This document shows, one piece after another, positions 11,196 through 24,400 of a stretch of 64,000 bases of DNA; position 1 is the stretch's first letter; each line of letters starts with the position of its first letter. The position numbers and the translations under genes are program-made. Origin of the DNA: Pachyseris speciosa (taxonomy: Eukaryota; Cnidaria; Anthozoa; Scleractinia; Pachyseridae); the NCBI GenBank assembly GCA_016490735.1, contig JAEMWC010000383.1, positions 27,501 to 91,500 on the forward strand. The letters are read 5' to 3'. The notes below the pieces were generated by a model that worked only from the letters and a program-made list of their open reading frames with translations, did no database searches and was not told where the DNA came from.

Positions 11196-12750
11196 TGTTG
11201 TTTATTAAAAGATTTCAAGCAGGCAATCTTGATTTTGCTTTGCGCGTGAGAACTCATATTCATGCTGCTTGCGTAACGCAAAAACCGACTTAGTAACTCT
11301 GCCCGTACGCTTCACTCCCGAAGACGTTTCTTGAAAAAGTATTCTCATTGTGTTTCGCCCACTTACAATAGGTTTTCTGTGTCTTCATTTCCCTTTGTAC
11401 CTCATGGCAGTAATAAATAATGCATTCATGTCGTTTTCTTTAACGTGAAGGTCAAATTAAAATCACAGTAAGAATTTGTAAATGAGTAGCAACGGCAAAA
11501 AAAGCTTTTGAAGAAAATTTCAAAGGAAAAGCAGCTGGTGTACATCTTGCTCTTGGCAAAGACTTGTCCGAGATTCCTGTAGACAGATAAAGAGACCCGA
11601 GACAGCCTAAGGGCTGCATGTTTCCAGTGTGTTTTATTGTGTGAAAACCATCCAGCATTTTAGAAGAGGGATAATGCATGTTGTCTTCAGGCAGAAATAT
11701 CACAAATACAAGCGCTCCACGGCGCGGCTCAGTGCTGCTTGCTAAAACTTCAAACTGGAAAACTTGTAAATGCGCACGAATCGTGGAATTACTCAACTGA
11801 TTTTGGCGTTAAAACTGACGCCCTTGCTTGATTCGGCCACGGAATGTCATTTCTTTCCCGGAGTAAGCGATGCTCAAAAGTAATCGTAACCGAAAGCGTT
11901 AAAGGAATCCAAAACCGTTGGTCCGCAATGAGCATAGCAAAGTGATCAACGTGAAACCAGGAAATCTGGAATCCGAAAAGTACTTATCAAAGTCTGACAT
12001 GCTGAGCCACGGAAGGTGAAATGATGGATTCTCTGGTATCCTTGCTGATCGAGTAACATTCGCCTTCGTTCTTGTCGGGATCTGAACTTAACCGTCGTCT
12101 TAGAATAATATTTTTTCAAGCGCGAACACCGCTTAATTTAAATATATATGATGTTCAAAATCTTCATTCTTCGTGCATTCCGGTGCGATATGTTAATTTC
12201 TCTTTTTTTGAAATTGGCACTGTAAACAATTTTTGTAAACTACTTAATAATTCGGCGACATTGCTCGGAAAACGTGTGAAATAATATGAATGTAATGTGA
12301 ATTAAAAGAAAAGAATACTGACGAGGGTAACAACTGAACGTTGAAGTATAAATGACTTACATAATTTATGATGACATGGCCTGGAGTATACGAATGTCTC
12401 GTTGACGCGGCTTTTTTTTTCGCGCAGTTTTCTTTAGGATTTTAATTAAAAGGGTGTTTGTCCCCAGAGGAGTCACGATTTGAAAAATTGTTTAAGCCGT
12501 AAATTATTCAAAATTAAGTATTTCTGCCAGACTCTCTGATGGGTGTTTTCGCTGTGACATTTCATAACAAGGGAGTAATCAGGGAGTAATTTATCACTTT
12601 CAAATTGTTTGATGGATGCTTGTGTCGTAAGTGTGGTTGGTTTCGTTTTGAAATAATATTTTAATGAAGTTTGTGCAACTATGGTTTTTGGTTTAGGATA
12701 CGAGGAGGGGAAGAAGGTTGTGGAGACTTAAAAAAAAACCAAGAAGTCTT
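11196..12750. other. Intergenic stretch, no recognised gene
   Basis: The longest open frame is 11452-11796 on the minus strand (114 codons), with no domain, no partner exons in phase and no family I know. The rest is AT-rich single-copy-looking DNA. Confidence 0.5.
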
Positions 12751-12754
12751 GATG

Positions 12755-12781
12755 TGGGGTGGGTGGGGGGAGGGTGGGGGG
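12755..12781 (+). other. Possible G-quadruplex tract
   Basis: Five runs of three or more G (GGGG, GGG, GGGGGG, GGG, GGGGG) are separated by single bases. This fits the usual G4 pattern on the plus strand. Confidence 0.6.
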
Positions 12782-12880
12782 ATAGGGCTATTGAGGTACC
12801 CGGGAAAAGAAGTCAAAATGTTTCCGGTCAAATGATGTCTGTTTTCGTGAGTTATTTAGCTTGATATTCTTTGGGGCTGT

Positions 12881-13455
12881 TTATAATGCTCTGTCCAGTG
12901 GTTCTAATGTTTAAGTACTAAGAGCCGGGTCCAAATTATTTTCCTGACACAAGTTTTTAACACAAATTACATTAATTAGTTGGTACTGTTTGACGAGTTG
13001 AAACAAGTAGAATCAACTTATATTCATGTGTGTTAGTATAGAGAAACTCCAGTAGTGACATGAAGACTTCTGGTGCGACATTTGTGAGAACTAGCGGCAC
13101 ATCCTGCTGATCAGGTTTCTGTCTGGTGTTTTAAGTAAGAACTTTATTGTGTCAAAATCGCTAGCGTACAATGTACACTAATTGGGGACACCTAGCTACA
13201 ATTAGTTATCAAATAAATACGCCATCAAGACTTCTTTTTTTTTTTTAATTATCCAACAACACTTCCTTGAAAACCTCACACCTATAGTAAATAACATGAG
13301 CATAGAGAAACGCACACAGTGCCTCAAAAGGTTAATGTTTTAATGTTACTGTTTTTAATACTAATGATAAATGTTTGGACAAAGGCCGCCAAATCATAAA
13401 AAAATAAGAATCAATATTTCAGATATTTCCACCAAAGAAGGCGATTATTTGTGGG
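12881..13455 (-). pseudogene. Partial duplicate of BTBD19 exon 3 with flanking introns
   Basis: The sequence aligns by eye with 5225-5715, covering both introns and the exon. Shared words include GAAACTCCAGTAGTGACATG and CACATCCTGCTGATCAGG. The 3' end of the exon with its donor is deleted (the GAACAGCAAG segment is gone), and about 110 bp of foreign DNA (13134-13250) splits the 5' part. It cannot be spliced as the original. It lies upstream of the gene's first exon. Confidence 0.8.
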
Positions 13456-15416
13456 TGGGAGGGGGGAGAAGTTGCTTCAGGGCTAGTACACTTTTGAGCT
13501 GTGAAAATTCCATGATTTTTGAAAAATGCAATAATCTGTGGGACATTAAAGAACCCACAAACGTTTCGCTAAGGTGCCCCTTGGTGCGAATTTCACTCAA
13601 ACCCATCAACACAAACATACCCGGGGTGGGAGTGATTCAACTTGTCGGAATTCTGGGTGGGAGTGTACCGCCCGTTTCCCCCAAATCGTGGCTTCCCATG
13701 TTCCCCAGGGGGAACATGCATACCGGCCACGTGTCAAGACGGTATCTATTGACTGCTCGATTCCAGTCCTTTGAAATTTAGAACGCATTCAATTTAAGTC
13801 ACCTCCAACCTGAATGAACGAAATCGATTGATTTTTGTTATTGGACACACTTGTGTCATGGAAAAAAGGCTGTTTTCGTTCAGGGGGGTCAACGTGTAAC
13901 ACTTAAAGTACTTGGCGGCTATTACTTGGAACAAGATCTCTAATATCCTAAGATCCCTAAGCTCATTGTCAGTCTTAAAAAAAGCGGTTCGACAGCTAAG
14001 GTTTTAGCTAATTTCTACATAATATCTATTTAATATCTATGTTCTATTGAGTAATTGGGCTTTTTATTGTATATAGCTATGTCATGTAATTTTTAGGCTT
14101 TATATTGTAAATAAGTTTTTGGATTACCGTTTCGTTTTTTTCTCGGCTTATTAGCATACTTTTGCTAGGGGTCTAACCAACCTCATCAATCCCGAGATTA
14201 AATAAAGCTTCATCTTCATCATCGTTCTCCTCAAGGGGTATTCATTATGGTAGGATATATAAGGGATTAAGGGGACACTGGGCTTGGCCTCAATAGTTGC
14301 CTTTTTCACCCCAGTAGTATGTTTTCCAGACACTGCCACTCAAGATAAAGAAAAGATTACTTGAAAAAAATACCTTCTTCTGAGAATATAAATTTTAAAA
14401 AAAACGAGAAACTTGTCTATCTCAAAACTACAAGACCGACAGGTGAAAAAATATTTATTGATATCACAGGAGTTAGCTATTTCTTTTCCTTAACAAGACT
14501 GAATTGACAACCTTGAAAAGCTAAGGGTTTTACAAAGATGAACTTATAAAAATAAACATCGTAAAAAGAATTCTTTCCATTAAACCCCAGCTTCTCCTTA
14601 TCAATCAGCAGGCCAATACAGGGTATCTATCTTCTACATGAAGGTATAATACTTTTTTTGTGGCGTGGCGAAGAGCACCATTAAAATTTAAAAGCTGGCG
14701 CGTCGTATTCCAACGTGTAGCTTTGATGGCCTAAAGGCATAAGTAGAACCACGGTTGAAACAAACTTTAAAACTCAACACAATTGTTCCAACGGGGGGGG
14801 GGGGTGATTTTACCGTAATTCATCCAAATGCGTATCTCACTTTGACGACAAGTGTCGCCATTATTGTTGGGCTAAGTCGTGACTTTAATGGAAAGAAACA
14901 ATAGTTTTCAACTCAATGATACGAGTTGTTTTCGTCTGCCTGTCAGCCGTCAACTGGCTAAACCGTACCGTATTCATATCATCCGTAATGAGCTGCAAAG
15001 AGCTTGCACGAGGCTTAAACTGGGAAATCTTTTCCCATGTAAATGTATTCCCTCGTAAGAGCCTCCACTTCATACTAGAACCAGTTCAATACCGAGAATA
15101 CGAATATGTTGTTTCTTAGGATGAAAGACCTAAGAGTGAGCAATTATTCGAGTTACATCAGCCCAACAACTTGCCTAAAATCTTACTTTGAAATCAAAAG
15201 GGGACGTCTATGAGCGAGTGGGGAAATTCTGAGGGTAGCTTGGAGCTGCCTTGCCCAGTTTTAGTCGAAAAGTCACGGCTATTTTGCAGACCGGTTCATT
15301 TATAATCCATCCATCCTTTGGTGCGAGGCGTTGGACAAAAGAACATATGCCGTCGATTTTACAATCTCAGCACACCACTGCGAATGGCTTTGAAGACATT
15401 AGCTCATCTTGCGTCT
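13456..15416. other. Intergenic stretch between exon duplicate and CENPC 3' end
   Basis: The left part (13500-13790) has a SINE-like TCTGTGGGACATTAAAGAAC. Nothing else is recognised. A minus-strand open frame at 14885-15073 looked like a CENPC last exon but was rejected. The CENPC polyadenylation site should fall in this region; no clear signal was assigned. Confidence 0.45.
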
Positions 15417-15487
15417 TTATCCCTTGATCTGGACAAACATCAGTTTGGCTTCTGTTTGTTTTAAATTTTTAATGTTGTAAGAATTTC
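15417..15487 (-). CDS. CENPC: CENPC exon 15: end of cupin and stop
   Basis: After ctttag, the exon completes the split Gly codon and reads NSYNIKNLK, then AKLMFVQIKG and TAA (15417-15419). The pattern P-x-G-N-x-Y-x-I-x-N ... F-x-Q-I-K matches the C-terminus of vertebrate CENP-C. The intron before it is 3.6 kb and full of repeats. Confidence 0.9.
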
Positions 15488-18400
15488 CTAAAGACAAGGA
15501 AAATATAAAAGTTAGACCAAACGAAATTTTCAATTTCTAACCTTTGATTTTAGAGAACGCCACAAAACAACAGGCTTGATTAAGGGGCCATTAAAGTATC
15601 TTTTGATGCCGTTGCTAGGGAAAAATCAATTTGCTATAACTCTGCACATGTATGCTTCAATTGGACCAAATTTGGACAATACCCATAGGGGGCAAATATG
15701 GTCCAGTACATGACGTCATCGGACCACGCCCAATGTCACGTGACCAGAAACAGAAAAATGCATTTTAACTAAATGGCTTAAGCCTTTTACCCTCATTTTC
15801 CGTACAGAAACAATACAAAAGCCGTTTTGAAGAAATTTAAGCATGCGTTTTGGCTTATGATAAAAAATAAAAAATGAGAATGGAAAATGTGCTTCTTTGA
15901 CCACTCTTTTGAGCATAATTTTTTTGTTTTTCATTTTGTCGCAAAACCCATGCTTGAATTCCAAGAAAATATGATGTTCTTTCGAATTGTTTTAAAATCT
16001 AGCAACTACATTTATCTCTCGGGGAGAAAAGTCAATTTTTTCGCGGCACCGGAAGTGGCGAGCGAATTTTCAGCGGCCTGGTGCCTAAGCATTGTGGCCA
16101 GTCACATCTGTGTTTTGTTTTATCGAACAAAATTCGAATTCAGTTTCTTTTTCACAGTCACGGTGTTGTAGATTAGTTAAATTACTGTTAACTAGGTTCT
16201 CAAGCGAGGCTGATGTTGTAAGGAGAAGCTGTCCATCACAAGTTTCGAGCTCACCATTATCAGTCAGGCTTTCTGTCGAGTGGTTAAAGTGGTTAGCATT
16301 AATTTTTGATGTAAGAATGAAATTCTTGTGATCTAGAACTGCTTTCAAGGATGCTCACCGTCTTTTGCTCCATGCTGTCTTGGGAGAGCTTCGTTCATTT
16401 GTGTTATATTTAAACAATGGAGTTTCTCAGGTTCGGAAGGACAGTTCACGGACACAGGTTCACAGGATCGCACAGTTTTATCGCAAGATCGGAGCGGTCA
16501 AAAAGGCCGCGGACACAGAGTTTCTTTTGAAGTTTGCAGGTGATGATAGCGCAGTACTAATTTCAGTTTGCGTCTCCGCATCTTTGAGATTTCGATTTCC
16601 AACCTGACACTGGAAATCTTTTACTGTCACCTTTTCGAGATTTCCCCATCGACATGCAACCATCGCTGCGGCTTTCTGTTTACGTCCGTACGTGGAAAAC
16701 ATTTTCAAGCAGAACACTCAAGTTTCATAAATAAAGGTACGACTCACATGTTGTAAACGTAAAGCAGAAAATTCAGGGGCACCCAACGACAAGTATCGGT
16801 AGATATCTGTTCGGTGGAGGGTAGTTCGCCTTGGGCTTTCGGTGTCGATTAAAGAGTGCACTCGGCCTAAAAGATTCGCAATGGGGAATTAATGGCCCCT
16901 GAGGTTTTCGGAAAGGTCATAACTGCTGTTTTTAGCAGTTAAAAACGTCAGCTAACATTTTCGGAGAGAAAATTATTCCCTAGAAAGTTCGTGGAAAGTT
17001 CATTTCAGCTTGAATTTTCTCAAAGGAAGATTTTGTTCCCTAACATTTTCAGGCAATTAAAACTTCAGCTAGGGAGTCCGAACAGATGAAATTTTTCTAG
17101 CTAACAAAAACATCACTTAAAACAGACTTCAAACACCGTAAGGTACTTAAAAATGCCTTTCCACAGCTTTTGGTTGATTTGGCTCGTTGTATGCCCCCGA
17201 AAATCAATTAATAAAAATGTAAACAAAGGTTTTCGATCTCGTATTTGTTGCAACGACGCAAAAAAAGGTTACCGGCGACTTGAACGAGCCAGCGACCGGT
17301 CGACGCCGAAGAAAGCGCGCGAAAAAATTTGGGCTGACCGGAAATGAAATTGCACTTGGTTAGCAACCGTGTACCTTAGCAGCGAGATACTTCAATGGGC
17401 CCTTAATGAGCCAAAGCAATCGCTCTGCACGTGCGTTTTACATTTTGGTTCATTTCATTGCCGTCCCTCAGCAAAACAGCAACGTGAAATGACCAAATTT
17501 TAGGTTTTGTGGAGAACGTGAGCGTATGACAGCTAACTCTTCTTTCTTTTTCCCAACTTCAATGCCATTTTTACTAATTTAGCACCAGGACAGTTCGCCA
17601 GCATTTTACAAGTTAAACAAGTTGAAAAAATCGCGAAAGGGTTACAATAACGGTAAGTTACAATTTGAAATGACGTTTTCGTTGCCGTTGCCATCGTCGT
17701 TGCTTGCGCTCTCTAATTTCCATCGCACAAGGACATTAGTGCACACGCGTGCTTATGTGATTTTTGCGTTAATTGTGTCAATAACAAAATGCTCAAATAT
17801 GATTGGTTCTTAACAGCCTTTATTTGTGGCGTAATTGGCTGCTTCAAGTCCAAACTGTCCGATTTGAGCTGTCCGATTACAAACACTTGTAATCGGACAG
17901 GCCAAATCGGCCATGCCATGCCGTGTAAGTTATCCATCTTTTTGCGCTTTGTTTATTTTGTACAATACGTTTTACAATTTAGAAAGTTGACCTCTAGAGT
18001 TTCTTGCATTTTGGATTTGGGTCAAAATTTGACGACCTTTTCAAGTTTTTTCTGTTTTGGTTTGGGCCGGGTTAGAATGGATGAGGTCATGATATTAGGG
18101 GATGATTTAGAGTGGGTACAAGGCCAAGAAGACCATTGATGAGCATTTCGAGTTTTTGGCCATTTTCTTAAGGGGTAAGCCTATGGTTTTGGGTCAAAAA
18201 TTGGAAAAATTTGAAAATTTTTTGCTGGCCTGTTTATGGCTAAACTGCATCAAGAAATGATATATAGCGATGATTTTGATTGGATACGAGGCCAAAAACA
18301 CCAAATTGGTGTGCTACTTATATAACCACCAAAATCTGTGATTTTAACCACGGTACTTTTTTGTCGCAAAAAACTACTCAAAAATCTTTGGATTTGGGTC

Positions 18401-21400
18401 AAAATTTGACAACCTTTCGAAGTTTTTTTCTGTGTTGGTTTGTGTCTGGTTAGAACGAATGAAGACATGATATTTGGAGATGATTTAGAGTGGGTAAAAG
18501 AAAGAGAGGACCATTTATGAGGATTTCGAGTTTTAGGCCATTTTCTTAAAGGGTAAGCTTATGGTTTTGGGTCAAAAATTGGAAAAATTGGAAAATTGTT
18601 TCTTGGCTTCTTTATGGCTAAAATGCATCTAGAAATGATATATAGCGATGATTTTGAGTGCATACGAGGCCAAAATCTCCAAATTCGTGTACTATTTAAA
18701 TAACAACCAAAATCTGTGATTTTAACCACGGTACTTTTTTGTCAATTTTTGACCCAAACCATAGATAGACAATTAATTGGTAATCGGACTTCATGTCGTA
18801 CAATTCAGGGGTAATCGCGCTCGTGATTTCAAATCAGCCTCGCGCTACGCGCTCGGCCAATTTTTAAATCACTCGCCCGATTTCTCCCTGAATTGTACTC
18901 CACTCAGTCCAATTACCACTACTAATTAGTAAAATTGGTTGCACGTGCGTTAATTAATTAGAGCATGAGTTTCTTAACGCGTGCGAAAAAACTACGTTTT
19001 TCACAAACAAAACAAAGAAAAAACAACAACAACGAGTGAGAAACAAAAAAATTTACCTTGTGGAACAAAGAATGTCGAACCGGTATTCAGGACAACAGAA
19101 GACTGGTGAACGGTAACCATGATTTTGCCTTTTATCACGTAAAACACCTTCAAAGGAAAGAAGGAGACCAGTCAACGACCTTACGCTTATGTATCTACTA
19201 TGAAAGTTTTTCAGAACTTCCTCAAACGCAGGGGTATCGCAAAGGTCGTGGGTTCGACTCCTGTAAAAGCCTGAATTTTTTTCAGGCTTTATTTTCACTG
19301 CTGCTTAAATAACTGTTTAAATAGTGTTCATAACTGTGATCAACACTGACATCGTCATTCTTTAACCCGCAGTTCAAATATATGATTTTCATGGGAACTC
19401 ACCATGGTATCATTTCGCACAAACTGTCTTCCCTTTTCAGCTCCAGGCCTCAAGATCACTTGTCCCCCTCCAAAGAGAGGTTGTGAAACGAATTTATGAA
19501 CGACAAGCGGGTCATCATCCGTCGCGGGTTTCCCCGCGGGATTCGTGAATTTCAGCATGCCTGGTGCATGGAAGAGATCTGAAAGAGCAATGTTTTGGTA
19601 GCGTTTAACATTTTAGCATACAATTTCTTCGTATTTCTTTGCGGTTTAAATAAGATGATAGGTTTTACAATCTCCTGCGCATACAAAGAAAATACAAGTG
19701 ACAAGTGGGAAAGCTTTGCATAGCCCTGGAAAATACATAACCCTACACAATTAATGCAGTGCACGATGGGAAGGTTTGGTTGAATACCGAGGAATATACA
19801 ATAGCTTTCCTGTATTCTGATTGGCTGTATTTTCTATCACATAGTATAAAGAACAATAACAAGTGACGCGCAACAAGTAGAAGTTCACCAACTGTAACTG
19901 GTCTAAAATAATCAATAACAATAACAATAATTAACAATTATTCACCGAAGTGGAGGTTAATAGTGGTGGATATTTACCGAGCCGCGAAGCGGCGAAGTAA
20001 ATATCCACCACTTTCAACTCCACTTTAGTGAATAATTGTTTTAGTATATACCACACAAACTGAATAATTAGCGGACCAAAACATTACTTAATGTGTGACA
20101 ATATACCGACAAGCGGTCGGAAATTGTAAAATCTCGTGCGCCAGCTGCTCCGAGGTGAATAGTACTTGCTAATCACCTCCGAGTTAACCAATCAGAACGT
20201 GTGAAAGGCACTATTCACTTGTGTGGTATATACTAATATCTATTACTTGTTCATGGCGCTTTACAATGCGATTAAAAGTAACATACTTTAAATTTATAAC
20301 AATTAGAAATCAGACTGCGCACATTGTGACTCAAGCAAGTAACAAGCAGTACTGTACAGTTCAAAAACCCCGAACAAAGTAAATCCAAGGGCCTTCATAA
20401 TAGGCTAGCAAGCATGAGCAAAAGATGGCGGATTCCGACAGAGGACAGGTCACCGGTAGCAGCAAACTGTGCAAACTGCGGGTAAAAATCTAAAATTCGC
20501 GCATGTACTGAGTAGCGAATACTCGTTGATCAAACGACAAAAATTCTCCATTAACTATGATTATTGATAATACAATTATTGTTAAAATGAGCCAATCATA
20601 TCATTATCATATTCAGCACCTACACTAAGAGTACTCACCCATTTCGACATCCTCGTTCTTTTCGGGGTTGAACACGGTACTTGTTGGGTTAGTAATCTCT
20701 TGAAATCCCTCTAACTCCTCCTGTTGGAAAAGAAATAGTTCGTAACTATTTTTGGTAACATTACGAAATTAACTAAGAGCCTTGCTTTCTATGACTTTAA
20801 CCTGGCCTTGAAAGAAATCTCTTTTTCCCTGATATTTTCCTGACTATGTCACACTTGAAACTCTTTGCGTTTGTGCTATCCATATGAGTAATTGCTATAC
20901 GCACCCAGATATCGTTACGTCAAGAGGCGCCAAAGGCGTGAACATCTACCTACTGAGTCTTCAAAACTTGTCACGTGTTCAAAAATTGATGTTGATTGAT
21001 CCTCGCGATTGCGAAATATCGCAAACAAGACGCAGCGTTAAAACAGTTTCTACTGATTAGACTTTGAACTGTTTGCGATCAAGCTATCGTAAACTGTATT
21101 CGATTCATTGTGTGCAACACTGTTACCAGCATATGGAAACTAGTCTTTAGAAGGCAAATAGACTAGTGTAAAAAGACAAACTGTCGTTATTAAGCGAGTT
21201 TTAGTAAAGCGAGCTGCGACTGTACCTATGAATTAAAATCATGAACAAACCTTCATAGTACAAAGTATGACTAGAAGTTTAGTACAATACAAACAAGATT
21301 TTGCAAACTTACATTGTCACCTTCCTCTTCCGACGAGTCTGAGCTTACTGTAAAAAAACAAACAAACAAACAAACAAACAATGGCATTGTGAGAATTTTC

Positions 21401-24400
21401 GCTGTGCAAACAACTGTGAACAATTGTAAGTGGATAATATCATGAGATCGATTAACCAATCAGTCCAGTTACAATTCGAGTGTACAGCTTCCAGCTATTC
21501 CATCCACGTAAAGTGTCAACGGCACTTTGATAAAACAGGAAAAACAATGTACAAAAAAATAACACAGTAAGTAGAATTCCACAAATTACGTTTCAAGGAA
21601 GAAAAAATCCTCGAATACACCAGTGAAATATACAAACATCGTCTTATCCTAAGTAGTCAAGTGAGCAGTTCGGAAAGTATCGAATCAACCGACATTTCTT
21701 CATATTCTCGATATCTTTTGAGATGGACCTCAGTATCGATGATAGGAATAGTCAGTAACGATACAGGCGAACCTAAGAGAACATACCTACGATCCCTCAT
21801 GCACTACAAACGTTACCATCAACTTACCGTGGTTTTGTTTTCTCGCGGTGGGTCTCTTAGATTTGGGTTTTTTTCTGATCTTGGGTGTAGGGGTCGGGTT
21901 TCTGATGACTCCCTTTATGCGCCATCCACCTAGCAAAAGATATCACATTGCATACCAATCAAATTAGGGGCTCAGGCGCCCTATGTACCAAGTCCATTGT
22001 TAGTCTATTGTTTTCTTCCATCGTGTTGTCACCCGTGAACTTGGTATAGGGTGCACCAGCCAAACTAAGGGGCTGTTTACATGGAGGGAGGAAGGTCCTC
22101 GCACTAGGAAGATCCTACAAGGCAGATCATCCTAGCGGCATATGTTCTGTGTATTCAGTTTCCATGCAAAAGGTGTAATTGGCCCAAGCGCTAGGTCCCT
22201 TCTAGCGATAGGATCCGCTTGCTATCTGAGAGAAAGGAAGATCCTAGCACCATGTAAACTCCCTACTACCGGAAGATCCTAGTACTAGGAACAAAATCAA
22301 TAAACACGGCGGTGGCCGGGCGTTCAGCTGCTTAAGGAGGCTTGTATCCGGTTTTTTGGCTTTGGGGTGTACCTGTTAAAATCAAAAACTTCCTATAGAA
22401 GACAAGCTTCCATTTCCTTGACATTACAACATCTTTCCAATGTATGATCAAAGTTTATTTTCTCATTAGTTTCCAAGCAACATCTGTTACCATAGCGAGG
22501 GTAACGCATGGCCGCTCATTTTGAAAAAGGTTCATTATCTCGAAAAATCCAGTCAGACACTTCATGACGACCCCAAGACCAAAGAAACTGATGCAAGCCT
22601 CCTAAAGGCCGACAATTTCGTCAGGCGTTACCACGACGTAATCTTGGCGATTCTGACTGCGGACAATATTCAGGACCAGTTTTGTTACAAAAATAAAAGC
22701 ACCCAACCTAAGGACTCAGTGGAATGTAGAAAGTGATCGCTGGACATCAATGTCGCTTAATTTTAATTTCATTTTTTAAAGGGGCACTGTCATGGCAATC
22801 CTTGTCATAAGTTGTTCAAATCCTGAGGAAGTAATTTTTCTAGTACGTGACCGGCCCATCTAACACGAACAAGTAGATTTCCAATTATTTCTTGGACAAA
22901 AAAAGGAATTAGTATTATTTTATGGTGATTTTTCTGGGACACAGTGACGAAACTTGAAAAAGGTTAACCTAACTTTTTCAAGTTGCAATCCATTTTCTCC
23001 TCATCATCTGTGGCCACAGACAACCGCAAATAGTTTCAATGTACATATTAAGTACTTTGTGGGAAAACTGCAAAAAGGTTTTAAGTGTTCGAGTTTGCAA
23101 ACACATATTTGCGTTCAGAACCAATTTACGTGACAGTGCCCCCTTTAAATCTCTGGGCCCGGTTTTTCGAAAGCCGATTATCGCTAACCCAGGATTAAGA
23201 GTTAACCAAAATTTTCATCTCGCTCGTTGAGAAAGGTTTGTCAATCAAATTTGAAGCCTAAAGTAAAGTTTAATTCCAGTCAAAACTTAAATGTGAAAAT
23301 ATTTTGGAATTTTTTTATTTAACAGTAATTAAACTGGACTCAAAGTTTACTTTAACCCATGATTAGCTTAATCGTGCTTTGAACAACTGAGCCCTGGTCT
23401 CTAAAGTTCTCCGGTTTCCTTCTTTACACAAAAACTATCCTTTTGATGGCCACAGCTACTGTATGGTAGCCAGTCAAAAACTCCAAAATGCGAGCCTTGT
23501 GAAACAGACATTTTATTTAATGACTGTCTATACTTCCTGACCAAGTAACTGGCTGCTTACCAGATTTTCGTCGCTCATAGTCTATCCTCTCGTTCATCCA
23601 ATACTGTAATGGCGGAACAATAGTTCTTTTACTTCTTCTTGCGCCTTGTTCGTCTGTTGAACGTAAAACAAAAAACCGAGGATCAAACAATACAAGCACA
23701 GTGTCTTGCGAGCGGAAAGTCTATCTTTTGAAGCAAAAGGCGCATTTCTCGATGGAAGATCCACGTCCTTCAAGACGGATCTGTCCAAATGAAAGTTGCT
23801 TCCCTTAATTGTATACACCGTATCCCAATCATTCGACTGAAGCAACATCTGGTTTCTAAACAAGCAATTTGTGCCTGTGGTATAATAGAACATCAGCACT
23901 CTTAGATAGTCACCTTGCGGACAAAATTTGCATCTTTAAAAATCGCCTCTTTAAAGTCAGATACAATAGTGGTCTCCAGAGATGAGTGCTCTTAGAATGA
24001 AAACCACATTATCCTTAGAGTTACTCAAAATGTTACAGACCACTTTTCATACCCGATCAGCCACCATCGCAAACAATCACTCCAAAGACTGTACTGGGAG
24101 GAGGCAGCGTGAAAGAGTGGTTAGGGCGCTGGACTTGTAACCAGGAGTTGCTTATCAATAGTCAACTGGTTCGCCTCCTGCCAGTCGGGATTCTTAACCT
24201 TGTTAAGTTTATTTGAATTACTTGTTTCATTCATTTGCTCGGCCCCACTAGCCTTTGTGCTATAAACACTGCCGAGGGTAAACAAAGGTCATTTAATTTA
24301 TTTTTTTAACATCCTATAAAGAGGAAAAACGCGAGTTCAGCAACGTGTTATTTAACTCATAATTCGAAAAAAGCAGTCATAGTAACTTACCTTCCTGTTG

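Larger units (their letters stand above)
15488..19056. other. CENPC last intron, filled with repeats
   Basis: This intron holds the 16776-17198 MITE, the 377-bp tandem duplication (18011-18745) and a fold-back repeat (18772-18930). Between 16085 and 16720 both strands have open frames of 79-87 codons (for example a minus-strand frame with DAETQTEIS); I see no family or splice support for any of them. Confidence 0.5.

Noticed and set aside
14885..15073. Minus-strand open frame with RGNTFTWEKISQF as a CENPC last exon
   Set aside because: It fits the phase and has a G-N motif, but 15417-15487 fits the phase too, has a better acceptor and gives the expected GN.Y.IKN ... F.QIK ending.
16085..16717. 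Gene on either strand with DAETQTE or LLHAVLGELRSFVLYL
   Set aside because: Open frames overlap on opposite strands, none has a splice partner in phase or a family I recognise, and it lies in a repeat-filled CENPC intron.
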